Shown here one piece after another: positions 50,075-59,767 of a stretch of 64,000 nucleotides of DNA (its first letter is position 1; each line of letters starts with the position of its first letter). This DNA comes from Candidatus Gastranaerophilales bacterium. GTDB taxonomy: Bacteria > Cyanobacteriota > Vampirovibrionia > Gastranaerophilales > Gastranaerophilaceae. Location of the stretch: assembly GCA_944325555.1 (NCBI GenBank), contig CALVAN010000009.1, forward strand, positions 1-64,000, read 5' to 3'. The position numbers and the translations under genes were made by a program. The notes under the pieces are model-generated. The model saw nothing but the letters and a program-made list of their open reading frames with translations, did no database searches and had not been told where the DNA came from.

Positions 50075-52060
50075 ATGACTAAAATTGATGAAAAATGCGT
50101 CAATGCTCTTCGCATTCTTTCGGCTGACGCAATCCAAAAAGCGAATTCAGGACACCCGGGTTTACCGTTAGGTGCAGCACCTGCTGCATACACGCTTTTT
50201 AAAGGATATCTCAACTTTAGCTTTAACAACCCCTATTGGTATAACAGAGATCGATTTATACTCTCGGCAGGACACGGCTCGGCTCTTTTGTATTCACTTT
50301 TGCATTTATTTAAATGCGGCTTAACCATTGATGATATTAAAGATTTCAGACAGTTCGGCTCAAAAACTCCGGGACATCCCGAGTACGGGCACACTCCGTT
50401 TGTTGAAGCAACCACCGGCCCGCTTGGTGCCGGCATGGGGATGGCTGTGGGTATGGCTATGGCACAGGCACATCTTGCTTCAATTTTTAACAAGCCCGAT
50501 TACCCGATTGTTGATCACTACACATACGTTTTTGGCGGCGACGGCTGTTTGATGGAGGGTATTTCCTCAGAAGCGTTCTCGCTTGCGGGAAATCTTAAGC
50601 TTGATAAGCTGATTGTAATTTACGACAGCAACAATATTACGATAGAAGGCGATACAAATATTACCTTTACCGAAGATGTGGAAAAACGTATGCAGGCGTT
50701 CGGTTTCCAAACCATAACCGTTGAAAACGGAAATGATATGGTGGCTATTGGCAGAGCAATAGAACAGGCAAAAGCCGAAAAAAATAAGCCGTCCTTTATT
50801 ACGGTTAAGACTGTAATCGGCTACGGCTGCCCCGCAAAACAGGGCAAGGCATCTTCACACGGCGAGCCTCTTGGCTCCGAAAACGTTGCGGAGCTAAGAA
50901 AAACTCTCAACTGGGAAAGCGATGAACCCTTCTTCGTTCCGCAGGAGGTGTATGACCATTGCGAACAAATTTCTATAGAAAAAGCTAAAAAAGAAGCTCA
51001 GTGGAACGCAATGTTTGAGCAATACTGCCAAAAATATCCTGAGATGAAACAGCTGTGGGATAAATATCACAGCGAGGTTGATGCTGATGAACTTATGAAC
51101 AGTCCGGATTTTTGGGCTTGCAGTGACAAAGCTGCAGCAACAAGAAGCACCTCGGGTGAAGTGATTAACAGGGTAAAAGACCTTATCCCAAATCTCATAG
51201 GCGGGAGTGCTGATTTAGGCCCGTCCAACAAAACCTACATCAAAGACGGCGGAGAATTTTGCGCACAAAATTACGCAGGCAGAAATCTCCACTACGGCGT
51301 AAGAGAGCAGGCAATGGCAGCAATTGCGAACGGTATGGCGCTTTATGGCGGGGTTAAAAACTATGTTGCAACCTTCTTTGTATTCAGCGACTATATGAAG
51401 CCGATGATGCGTTTGTCTGCATTGATGGAATTGCCTGTTACATACGTATTTACACACGACAGTATCGGTGTCGGCGAGGACGGACCGACCCATCAGCCTG
51501 TTGAACATCTCTCTATGCTCAGGGCAATACCTAATCTGATTGTTTTCCGCCCGGCCGATGCGCAAGAAACAATTGCGGGTTGGTACGTTGCTTTAACAAG
51601 CAAAAAAACACCTGTTGCGTTAGTTTTGACACGCCAGAACCTTGAACAGTGCAAATACTCTTCAAAAGAGGCAATAAAAGGCGCTTACATAATCGTTAAA
51701 GAAACCAAAGCAAAACCGGACGGTATAATCATTGCCACCGGTTCCGAGGTTGACCTTGCCGTTAAAGCAAGAGAGGAACTTCTACAACAGGGTATCGATG
51801 TTCGTGTTGTAAGTATGCCGTCTATGGAGCTGTTTGAGGCTCAAAACGAAGAATACAAAGAGTCTGTATTGCCTCACGACATACAAAAGCGTATTGTTGT
51901 GGAAGCTGGCGTTGAGTTCGGCTGGGGAAATTACATAGGACTCGGCGGAAAATCAGTGACGATAAATACCTTTGGTGCAAGCGCTCCGGCTAAGGTGCTG
52001 TTTGAAAAATTCGGTTTTACCGTGGAAAATGTTGTCAAAACGATGAAATCAGTTTTATAG
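50075..52060 (+). CDS. tkt: transketolase
   Basis: 661 residues, standard size. ThDP-domain motifs: SGHPGLPLGAAPAAY, GHGSALLYSLLHLF, FGGDGCLMEGISSEAFSLAG with the GDG...N ThDP signature, YDSNNITIEG. Pyrimidine domain: GVREQAMAAIANGMALYGG (catalytic Glu), HDSIGVGEDGPTHQPVEHL. C-terminal domain RVVSMPSMELFEAQ. It transfers two-carbon units in the pentose phosphate pathway. AGAAAGGA lies 10 nt before the ATG, and TATGAT about 80 nt upstream may be its -10. Monocistronic, with its own terminator. Confidence 0.96.
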   Translation: MTKIDEKCVNALRILSADAIQKANSGHPGLPLGAAPAAYTLFKGYLNFSFNNPYWYNRDRFILSAGHGSALLYSLLHLFKCGLTIDDIKDFRQFGSKTPGHPEYGHTPFVEATTGPLGAGMGMAVGMAMAQAHLASIFNKPDYPIVDHYTYVFGGDGCLMEGISSEAFSLAGNLKLDKLIVIYDSNNITIEGDTNITFTEDVEKRMQAFGFQTITVENGNDMVAIGRAIEQAKAEKNKPSFITVKTVIGYGCPAKQGKASSHGEPLGSENVAELRKTLNWESDEPFFVPQEVYDHCEQISIEKAKKEAQWNAMFEQYCQKYPEMKQLWDKYHSEVDADELMNSPDFWACSDKAAATRSTSGEVINRVKDLIPNLIGGSADLGPSNKTYIKDGGEFCAQNYAGRNLHYGVREQAMAAIANGMALYGGVKNYVATFFVFSDYMKPMMRLSALMELPVTYVFTHDSIGVGEDGPTHQPVEHLSMLRAIPNLIVFRPADAQETIAGWYVALTSKKTPVALVLTRQNLEQCKYSSKEAIKGAYIIVKETKAKPDGIIIATGSEVDLAVKAREELLQQGIDVRVVSMPSMELFEAQNEEYKESVLPHDIQKRIVVEAGVEFGWGNYIGLGGKSVTINTFGASAPAKVLFEKFGFTVENVVKTMKSVL

Positions 52061-52080
52061 GCTTTATTGCTTTATATGCT

Positions 52081-52110
52081 AAAAACCGCACGCGATAGTG
52101 CGGTTTTTAT
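52081..52110. terminator. terminator between tkt and the convergent flavoprotein gene
   Basis: AAAAACCGCAC (52081-52091) pairs with GTGCGGTTTTT (52098-52108). Palindromic, so usable in both directions. Confidence 0.9.
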
Positions 52111-52125
52111 TTTACGGCTTAAGCA

Positions 52126-52671
52126 TTAAGCGTGCAATCCGGCTTCGTAAGCTTCTTTAAGAGCTGCAGGATTGTTCTTTATTTCTCCTTTGTGCCATAC
52201 TCCGGCGGCGTAGATACATTTTTTCTCAACTGCGCCTTCAAGACAGTCCAAAAATCCTCTTATGCCGTCAAAAGTTCTGTCCAGCGCAGATTTGTTTTCG
52301 TCCGCTGCAGTTGCAATCAGGTAGAACTCTTTGTTAATTATTTTGGTATATTTTGCACAGGTTCTGTCTATCAGCGTTTTAAGCTGTGCATTCATAGTGT
52401 AAAAATATACGGGTGTTGCCATTACAATGACATCAGCCGCAATCATTTTATCGAGAATTTCTTCCATATCATCTTTTTGCGAGCAGCCGCTGTAATCGTT
52501 CTTTGTGCATAATCCGCAGCCAATGCAAACGTTGATTTTTTTGTCCTTCAAAAAGATTTTTTCAACCTCGTGTCCTGCTTCTTGTGCGCCCTTTAAAAAT
52601 TCATCGCACAAAGTGTCGGAGTTTCCGCTTTTTCTCGGACTTGCCGATAGGATTAAGATTTTTTTTGTCAT
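52126..52671 (-). CDS. flavodoxin-fold NAD(P)H:FMN oxidoreductase / iron-sulfur flavoprotein-like
   Basis: 181 residues. ILILSASPRKSGNSDTLCDEF is the FMN-phosphate loop of the NADPH-dependent FMN reductase family. CIGCGLCTKNDYSGCSQKDDM has the CxxCxxC...C wording of iron-sulfur flavoproteins, and ATPVYFYTMNAQLKTLIDR is the conserved second FMN contact. It probably transfers electrons or reduces quinones and nitro compounds in the cytoplasm. Single gene, convergent with tkt. Confidence 0.85.
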   Translation of the reverse strand: MTKKILILSASPRKSGNSDTLCDEFLKGAQEAGHEVEKIFLKDKKINVCIGCGLCTKNDYSGCSQKDDMEEILDKMIAADVIVMATPVYFYTMNAQLKTLIDRTCAKYTKIINKEFYLIATAADENKSALDRTFDGIRGFLDCLEGAVEKKCIYAAGVWHKGEIKNNPAALKEAYEAGLHA

Positions 52672-52876
52672 AATTTTGTACCCTCTTTTTATAAAATATT
52701 TGCTGATTATTAAAATGATAGACCTTAGAGTGCACTCTAAGTCAAGTTTTTTTAATTACAGCCCAAACAGACCTCTCCTAATTGTCATTACAAATCAGTA
52801 TGCCCCCGAATACAGGTGAGTTCCTCACAGAGATAATATGTTTGTGCTAAAATAATAAAAATGAGGGGGGCAGGCT

Positions 52877-53110
52877 ATGCAAATTCCGCCGGTAAGCACA
52901 ACAAATCAAACAACAACACCCAACAAGAAAATATGGAAACATCCGCTGAGAGATACGGGATATGCTTCTGCTGCACTTGGCATTGCAAGCGGAATTGCAG
53001 GCAGCAGAAAAAAGATAAAATTGCATAAATATCTTGCTTATGCGGCTGGTGCACTGATGCTTGCGCATATCGGGATTGCGGAATATTTTAAGCATAAAAA
53101 AGCTAAATAA
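52877..53110 (+). CDS. small membrane protein, hypothetical
   Basis: 77 residues, strong RBS (GAGGGGGG) before the ATG. Starts MQIPPVSTTNQTTTPNKK, a polar Thr/Pro-rich stretch, then two hydrophobic segments (GYASAALGIASGIAGS and YLAYAAGALMLAHIGIAEYF) separated by a basic RKKIKLHK loop. Probably a two-helix membrane hairpin. No family recognised. Confidence 0.6.
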   Translation: MQIPPVSTTNQTTTPNKKIWKHPLRDTGYASAALGIASGIAGSRKKIKLHKYLAYAAGALMLAHIGIAEYFKHKKAK

Positions 53111-53159
53111 TAATTTTATATAGAATCCAGTGCTGGCTATAAGCTGCCTGTTTTCCACA

Positions 53160-53197
53160 ATTTGTCATTCTGAGGGAACAAAGTGATCTAAGACTCT
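53160..53197. repeat. single half-copy of the REP-like repeat
   Basis: GTCATTCTGAGGGAACAAAG matches the GTCATnCTGAG arm of the palindromic family. The rest of this 220-bp gap (53111-53330) has no other feature that I can see. Confidence 0.6.
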
Positions 53198-53330
53198 GAA
53201 GTTTGTAGGCGAACTTTATACTGTCTTAAGAAATATTTATGCAGGTTAGGTGGGCTTCTTAAAAAATGTGACAGTCAATTTTTGAGAAGAATTTGTGTTT
53301 ATATTTATATAGGTTTTAGAAAGGTAAGGT

Positions 53331-54290
53331 ATGTATTTAGCGGCAGGCAAAAAGATATTGCAGTCAATATCAAGAGCTACGCCTTATAACTTAATGGGCG
53401 TGCAAAAGTTTGAAAATCCGAAATTTTCGTTTTCAAACCCCTATATCCTTGACGGCTGCGATGATGTGGTGTTAAATGCCTCTGAAAAAGCAAAAAGATA
53501 TCTTGAAACCAAGCAGTTGAATGAGGCTGCAGGAGTTTTGGACGAAATTTCTTCTAAAACCAATATATTCGGCGATATTTTTAATGCCTTGAAATCCAAA
53601 TTGCCGGAAAAAGAACTGGCAGCTTACCTTGAAAAGAACAATCTGAAAGAGCTTTACAGCGATTTTTTAAAAAACGGAGAAAAAGGTCTGTTCTCTAAAT
53701 TTTTGAATAAGTCAGCGCAAAATCCGTCTTTGGGCGTTGAAAGTTTGCAAAAGGAAAATAAGATATTAAATACATGGAAAACGAATATTCTGCAAAAACT
53801 TTCTGTCAAGAATGCCGCTTTCAGTCAGGACGAACTTAATCTGCTCACTCAAAAGGCTTTTGGCGGGGTAAAGGTTCCGTCCGGTGTAAATTATGATGCT
53901 TTTGTTTATTTAAACGGGCTGAATCCGGAAATTGCCTGCAAATTTGATGCTCACGGTCTTGCAAAAGGCGGAGTTGCCAATCAGCTTGAGCAGCTTAACA
54001 ATTTGCTTTCAAAGGGAATAAATAAAAACAAAGATTTTTACACGGCACCTCTTGCTGTAACAGACGGCGCAGGTATCGGAGCCGGGCTTGGAACAGCCGG
54101 CGGGCACGCATACCGTGACGGTTCTTTTATACTGGTATCCGGTAAAAACAAGTCTTTGGCAGCAGACGGCATTGAGTATGTAATAGTTAATGATGCGTAT
54201 TATAAAATTTTTGACGACCTTGTGAAAAAATTTCCGGAGCAAAAATTTATCAGGGCTGATAAGGCTGCTGAGTTTTTCAATTCATTGTAA
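53331..54290 (+). CDS. hypothetical protein
   Basis: 319 residues, GAAAGG before the ATG. No membrane segment. N-terminal part basic with NPKFSFSNPYILDG, helical middle (ASEKAKRYLETKQLNEAAGVLDEI), and an alpha/beta C-terminal third: FDAHGLAKGG, GAGIGAGLGTAGGHAYRDGSFILVSGKN, GIEYVIVNDAYYKIFDDL. The glycine-rich loop and the following strand suggest an enzyme or nucleotide-binding-like domain, but I do not recognise the family. Monocistronic by spacing. Confidence 0.6.
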   Translation: MYLAAGKKILQSISRATPYNLMGVQKFENPKFSFSNPYILDGCDDVVLNASEKAKRYLETKQLNEAAGVLDEISSKTNIFGDIFNALKSKLPEKELAAYLEKNNLKELYSDFLKNGEKGLFSKFLNKSAQNPSLGVESLQKENKILNTWKTNILQKLSVKNAAFSQDELNLLTQKAFGGVKVPSGVNYDAFVYLNGLNPEIACKFDAHGLAKGGVANQLEQLNNLLSKGINKNKDFYTAPLAVTDGAGIGAGLGTAGGHAYRDGSFILVSGKNKSLAADGIEYVIVNDAYYKIFDDLVKKFPEQKFIRADKAAEFFNSL

Positions 54291-54378
54291 GATTTTTTGA
54301 CTGTATAAGCCACACTGGATGACAAGATAAAACGCTTGATTAACTTTCATGTTTCATTTATAACATGTGTGTATTTAG

Positions 54379-55416
<1,038 letters not shown>

Positions 55417-55442
55417 TCAATTACAATTCAGTGTAAATTATA

Positions 55443-55473
55443 AAAGCCCGAAAATTTTATATTTTCGGGCTTT
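55443..55473. terminator. terminator of gap
   Basis: AAAGCCCGAAAAT (55443-55455) pairs perfectly with ATTTTCGGGCTTT (55461-55473); 3 bases beyond lies the stop codon of the convergent hypothetical gene, so it serves both. Confidence 0.9.
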
Positions 55474-55476
55474 GCT

Positions 55477-56046
55477 TTATCTCATAACATATTCAGTCAG
55501 TACATTGGCAAACTTTTTGCAAAGAGCATTTGCGCCTGCAATCACCGTGTCTCTCCGGTGAGCATCATCAAGAATTTTGTTGATATCAGAAGAATCCGGA
55601 TATGCTGTGTATTCCATAAAGGCATACTGTGCCTCTAACGTTCTGAGATAAGAGTTGTCTACAGATATTTGTTCGCGCGGCATTTGCGAAACCTTTTTCA
55701 GCAGCTTAAACACCTTGTTGAACACATCAAAAGTTACCCTGTTTATGTCCAAAATATTGTCATTAATAGAGTACATACGCATTTTTTCTCCGTTGTTTGG
55801 GTTTATGCACCATTCATAGGTGATATTTATTGCGTTTTTGTTATGCTTGTTGGGGTACGCCTTTAATATGTGTTTGAAATCATCAAGGTCGTTTCCGTTT
55901 TCGTTAGTGAGTTCGCAGTTAAAACTCATTACCCTGCCGCGGGGTAAGATATAATTTTGCCCTGCGAGGCTTACTGATTTCGCTCTTTCCTGATAATGCG
56001 TGTATGCACCGGGGTTTTTTATACCTCCAAAACTTATTTTATTCAT
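55477..56046 (-). CDS. hypothetical protein with N-terminal ISFGG, paralog of the next gene
   Basis: 189 residues from the ATG at 56046, the start best spaced from AAAGGA (two codons inside the longest frame). It begins MNKISFGGIKNPGAY and contains DLDDFKHILKAYPNKHNKNAINI. The neighbouring upstream gene shares FxGIKNxGA and DLDxFKxxLxxYPNK, so the two are diverged tandem paralogs with an 8-base overlap, hence probably cotranslated. No known family, signal peptide or membrane segment. The SFGG start is one of several SFxG-type N-termini in this window. Confidence 0.65.
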   Translation of the reverse strand: MNKISFGGIKNPGAYTHYQERAKSVSLAGQNYILPRGRVMSFNCELTNENGNDLDDFKHILKAYPNKHNKNAINITYEWCINPNNGEKMRMYSINDNILDINRVTFDVFNKVFKLLKKVSQMPREQISVDNSYLRTLEAQYAFMEYTAYPDSSDINKILDDAHRRDTVIAGANALCKKFANVLTEYVMR

Positions 56047-56650
56047 CACCATTATCCTTTGAATTTTTTAGCATTGTACATAAATCAGATGCAATTATTC
56101 GAGATACTAGTTTTATATTTGCAGGATTAAAAAATTGCTCAAAAACTCCTATTAGTTTTGTAGGTTCTGACGAAAATTTTTCAAAATAATAAGAATAAGA
56201 GTTTCTGCAGGAGTTTGAATTGAGATAGTAATCATCATATTTTAAATCCTGTTGCTTTATTGAAAAAATTTTTTCGGATAAATCCTTCAGTTGTTTGACA
56301 GCAGTTTTGTTTTGATGGTTTATCGGCACAATATGTCCGTTTATCATACATATATCAACGGGAACCTTATCTCCCGAGGCGCCTTGAAGGCTGATTCTGT
56401 CAATGCTTACATCAAGAACGTTCTTTTGTCTTTTATCTTTGTTCGGGTATTTATCCAAAAGTGTTTTAAATTCGTCAAGGTCTTTTGAACCCTCGTTATC
56501 CAGCTCGCAGTGCAATTCAATAGACTTTCCCTGCGGCATACAAATTATTTTGCCGCCGTTGGGGTCGTTTGTTGTATTAAAAAGTTCGGGCTTGTCTCTG
56601 AATTCTACTGCCGCACCTATATTTTTTATTCCGTGAAAGCTGACTCTCAT
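56039..56650 (-). CDS. hypothetical protein with N-terminal VSFHG, tandem paralog
   Basis: 203 residues, GGAG before the ATG. Starts MRVSFHGIKNIGAAVEF and contains DLDEFKTLLDKYPNKDKRQKNVLDV, matching the downstream gene; the C-terminal halves have diverged (SKDNGDE end versus LTEYVMR). Predicted mixed alpha/beta, cytoplasmic. No function can be given. First gene of the pair. Confidence 0.65.
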   Translation of the reverse strand: MRVSFHGIKNIGAAVEFRDKPELFNTTNDPNGGKIICMPQGKSIELHCELDNEGSKDLDEFKTLLDKYPNKDKRQKNVLDVSIDRISLQGASGDKVPVDICMINGHIVPINHQNKTAVKQLKDLSEKIFSIKQQDLKYDDYYLNSNSCRNSYSYYFEKFSSEPTKLIGVFEQFFNPANIKLVSRIIASDLCTMLKNSKDNGDE

Positions 56651-56716
56651 ATTATTATCTCCTTTGGTACGGATAAAGCTCCGGAATAAAATTTTTTGCT
56701 ATTTTTTTAAGATAGA

Positions 56717-57406
56717 TTAAGAAAAAAGCCCAAGCTGTTCTTCCTGAGGTTGTGCAAGGATATTGCGCACAAACTTTGCTCTGTGCCATTTTGTCACGCC
56801 GTAATGTTTTATTGCATCCGTGTGCGCAGCCGTTAAATAGCCCTTGTTGTGTTCCCAGCCGTATTGGGGATATTGCTTTGCCAGTCGTTCCATAAGCCTG
56901 TCACGGCTGACTTTGGCAAGAATACTTGCCGCTGCAATTGCTGCTGATTTGGAATCACCTTTTACTATCGTTTTTTGATTATGTTTAAAATCTCTGATTT
57001 TTTTGTTGCCGTCTACAAGCACAAGACAACGGTCAGGGCTGATTTTGTTTATGACATCGTTACAGCTTCTTCGCATACAATCAAGCGAGGTGGCCAGTAT
57101 GTTTTTTTGGTCGATATCTTCAACACTGCCTTCTTGTATGCTGTATATAGCGTTTTGAAGGATTATTTCAAAAAGTTCTTCTCTGTGTTTTTCAGATAGT
57201 TTCTTGGAATCGTTTAATATCGAAAGTTTTTCGCAAATGTTTTCATCAATTTGCGGAAAATAAACAGCTGCAGCAAAAACAGGACCTGCTCCTGGACCTC
57301 TGCCTGCTTCGTCCGTGCCTATTATGCAGCTGCATTGTGCCTGACGTGCTTCGTCAGCATCAAACTCAAACAGTTCGTGAATTTTACTCTTCAATTTTGT
57401 CGTCAT
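56717..57406 (-). CDS. rnhB: ribonuclease HII
   Basis: 229 residues. CIIGTDEAGRGPGAGPVFAAAV gives the first acidic residues (D, E) with the GRG motif, LVDGNKKI the third and KGDSKSAAIAAASILAKVSRD the conserved K-x-D and final region. It removes RNA from RNA-DNA hybrids, including single ribonucleotides. The start overlaps the end of rbgA by 23 bases, so the two are translationally coupled, a common arrangement. Confidence 0.95.
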   Translation of the reverse strand: MTTKLKSKIHELFEFDADEARQAQCSCIIGTDEAGRGPGAGPVFAAAVYFPQIDENICEKLSILNDSKKLSEKHREELFEIILQNAIYSIQEGSVEDIDQKNILATSLDCMRRSCNDVINKISPDRCLVLVDGNKKIRDFKHNQKTIVKGDSKSAAIAAASILAKVSRDRLMERLAKQYPQYGWEHNKGYLTAAHTDAIKHYGVTKWHRAKFVRNILAQPQEEQLGLFS

Positions 57407-58229
57407 CTAAAACAAACCTGCCTATTCTTCCCGCTCTGAAATCCGTAAGCACCATAACGGCGGTGCGTACCGTATCCGGCTGAGAATTTTTAACAATCCA
57501 GTTTCTGCTTTGTGCAATAGCCTCCAGCGTAAAATCTTCGTCGATTTTGTAGTAATCTTTGACAGCCTGCGGATATTTTTCTTTTAAAATATTTAAAAGC
57601 TCCTGCGCAACTTCCTCGTTTTCGTAGGCATTTTCGCTGACGGAGTTAACCATTGCAAGCTTGCCTGCTTTGAGCTGGTCCTCCTGTTTCAGGGGGATTA
57701 TACCGGGGGTATCGAGCAAGTCTATTTTAGGGTTAACTCTCACCCACTGCTGCTGTCTTGTCACTCCTGCTTTTGCCCCTACTTTTGTTTTGCCTTTTTT
57801 TATAAGTTTGTTAATGATACTAGATTTGCCTACATTTGGCATTCCTACAACAACAACTCTGGCGGGCCTTGGCAGCAAACCTTTTGCCACAAGTTTGTCT
57901 ATTTTGGGCTTTGCAAGCTCCGTAACTTTGTTAACAATAGTGTTTATATCGTTGCTTTTTGCTGCGCAAGACGCAATAACCGGAAAGCCGGTTTGTGTTT
58001 TGTAATAGTCTATCCAGTATGTAAGTTTTGTTTCGTCAGCAAGGTCGGCTTTGTTTAGAACAATAAGTCTTGGTTTGTCGCCGAGCAGCTTTTTTATATC
58101 CGGATAAACAGAACTCTCCGGTATGCGTGCATCGAGAACCTCTATTACAACATCAACGAGGTTGATAAGTTCTTTTAACTTTTTTTCCGCTTTTGCAATA
58201 TGTCCGGGGTACCAGTGGATATGAGCCAT
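57384..58229 (-). CDS. rbgA: ribosome biogenesis GTPase A (RbgA/YlqF)
   Basis: 281 residues. Starts AHIHWYPGHIAKAEKKLKE, the RbgA opening, and has the circularly permuted GTPase order: G4 LNKADL, then G1 GMPNVGKSSIINKL, G2 around KAGVTRQQQ, G3 DTPG. The C-terminal part is the RNA-binding helical domain. It assists late 50S assembly. AAGGAA precedes the ATG. Cotranscribed with rnhB. Confidence 0.95.
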   Translation of the reverse strand: MAHIHWYPGHIAKAEKKLKELINLVDVVIEVLDARIPESSVYPDIKKLLGDKPRLIVLNKADLADETKLTYWIDYYKTQTGFPVIASCAAKSNDINTIVNKVTELAKPKIDKLVAKGLLPRPARVVVVGMPNVGKSSIINKLIKKGKTKVGAKAGVTRQQQWVRVNPKIDLLDTPGIIPLKQEDQLKAGKLAMVNSVSENAYENEEVAQELLNILKEKYPQAVKDYYKIDEDFTLEAIAQSRNWIVKNSQPDTVRTAVMVLTDFRAGRIGRFVLDDDKIEE

Positions 58230-58255
58230 AAAAATTCCTTGCTTTTTGGGTTTAA

Positions 58256-58292
58256 TTGTTTGAGTGTGACCTTGCTTGTATGAAAAAATTAT
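58256..58292 (+). repeat. internally deleted relic of the structured element
   Basis: TTTGAGTGTGACCTTGCTTG matches the left end of copies A-C with a few changes, and is joined directly to TATGAAAAAATTA, which matches the right end. Both outer ends are kept and all of the middle is lost, which helps to place the element's borders. Confidence 0.5.
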
Positions 58293-58336
58293 AGTTGAAA
58301 ACTATATTAAGAACTGTAAAAACACGATTTGGCAGT

Positions 58337-58952
58337 GTAGGTTGGGCTTTCAGCCCAACACAAAAAGCAGTCATTGCGAGGGAGTGAAACGACCGAAGCA
58401 ATCCAGACATACGGCAAGGATTTTTGTTTTATTGCCTTCGTGCTTAAATATATTTGCTTTATGTTCCGCCCATTCTTTGATGCAAAGAACGGGTGGAGCC
58501 CAAGAAACTCCCGACCTGCTGTTCCGTTCATACAGAAAGTAATACAAACCTGTGCTCGGCAACTCGGGCTATATAAATTGCTCTCCTTTGATGTATTAAA
58601 GTATTTGTTATAATTACATAGCCCTCAAACAAACCTCGCTTGTAGTTGTTTGTGAAACTTTCTGTAATTCACTTCACAAAGGTCGGATTTCTATTAAGTT
58701 TTTAGTCGCATAGGTTGGGCTTTCAGCCCAACACCTGATGTCATTCTGAAGCGTCAAGTTGTTCGTTATGCGAAGATTTTGTGTGTTCAGAATCTTACCG
58801 GTGTTCTTGGTTGTCGTTCATAATTGGTAAGATCCTCAGCTCGCTTTGCATCTCGGGATGACAATTAATTTTATTGTTTTTGTTACTGGCAGATTCTTCG
58901 CTTCGCTCAGAATGACGTGTTTTTTTATCGTAGCTTGTGCTTTCAGTCCAAC
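58337..58952. repeat. intergenic repeat cluster
   Basis: The 875-bp gap between rbgA and the first plsC gene contains no gene that I can support. It holds the palindrome TTGGGCTTTCAGCCCAA twice (58337-58360, 58711-58734) and a degraded third (58929-58952), CATTGCGAGGGAGTGAAACG (58371 onward), REP arms GTCATTCTGAAGCG and CTCAGAATGAC (58740-58916), and the 77-bp repeat. Part is an inverted copy of 36173-36345. Confidence 0.75.
58612..58688 (+). repeat. 77-bp direct repeat, copy 2
   Basis: Identical to 1-77 over all 77 bases. The identity stops where copy 1 has its TATAAT box: here GGATTTCTATT follows instead of GGATATAATGC. So the repeat is a discrete unit and does not carry the promoter. Confidence 0.88.
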
Positions 58953-59104
58953 ACAAAAACTTCACCTTAAAAAAAAACAACCCGTCTAACCCGACATGGC
59001 AGCATAAAAACTCTCCTTTTCGTTAATTGGTTTTTTAAAATATTTTCTGCTAAAATATCCTTATAAAACGATATGCGATAAAGATGAAAGTCACAGGCAT
59101 TTAA

Positions 59105-59743
59105 ATGAGCACATTTTCTAAAAGGGACGCTAAAACTTACAATAAATTCCGTACGATATTTCAATGGATTACCTGTCATTTGTGTTTTGGCAGTTTTATA
59201 AGATTAATGTACGATTATTCGGTAGAGGGCAGAGAAAACATTCCTGAGCACGGAAAGTTTATTGTAGCAGCAAATCATATATCGGGACGTGACCCTTTTT
59301 TGCTGCCATTGGCTCTTAATTTACCAATCGCTTTTATGGCAAAGGAAGAACTGTTTGAAAAGTTCTTTTCAAGGACACTTATGGATTTTTGCGGTGCATT
59401 TGCTGTAAGACGTGATAAAGTGGAAGTTTCTACAATAAAAACAGCTTTAAATATAAAAAACACAAACTGGATGCTTGGACTTTTTCCTCAAGGAACAAGA
59501 GATTCAAGCCAAAAAGTGGAAAAGATAACAAAAGGCTTTGCTTCTTTTGCCAAAGCAACCAAAACGGGTATTTTACCGGTAGCGATTATTGGAACTGATC
59601 AAAAACCTAAATGGCCATTCAGTCCAAAATTAACGGTAAAAATAGGTAAAGTAATACCTTACAGTGACAATATCGATGATATGATGCGGCAATGGTGCAA
59701 TGCAATTTCGAGTATGACAGGAAAAGAGTACGTCTTAGAATAG
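59105..59743 (+). CDS. 1-acyl-sn-glycerol-3-phosphate acyltransferase (PlsC family), paralog 1
   Basis: 212 residues. AANHISGRDPFLLPLAL has the HX4D catalytic motif, FMAKEELFEKFF motif II, LGLFPQGTRDSSQKV motif III (FPxGTR) and TGILPVAIIGTD motif IV. It acylates lysophosphatidate at sn-2 in phospholipid synthesis, at the inner membrane. Followed after 24 bases by a paralog with the same motif order, so two acyl specificities in one operon are likely. No strong RBS. Confidence 0.9.
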   Translation: MSTFSKRDAKTYNKFRTIFQWITCHLCFGSFIRLMYDYSVEGRENIPEHGKFIVAANHISGRDPFLLPLALNLPIAFMAKEELFEKFFSRTLMDFCGAFAVRRDKVEVSTIKTALNIKNTNWMLGLFPQGTRDSSQKVEKITKGFASFAKATKTGILPVAIIGTDQKPKWPFSPKLTVKIGKVIPYSDNIDDMMRQWCNAISSMTGKEYVLE

Positions 59744-59767
59744 TTTGAAGTAATTGAAGGAGCTTTA

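Noticed and set aside
58276-58613. Overlapping 60-90-codon ORFs in the rbgA-plsC gap
   Set aside because: They run through palindromic repeats, differ in frame and strand, and lack an RBS and family similarity.
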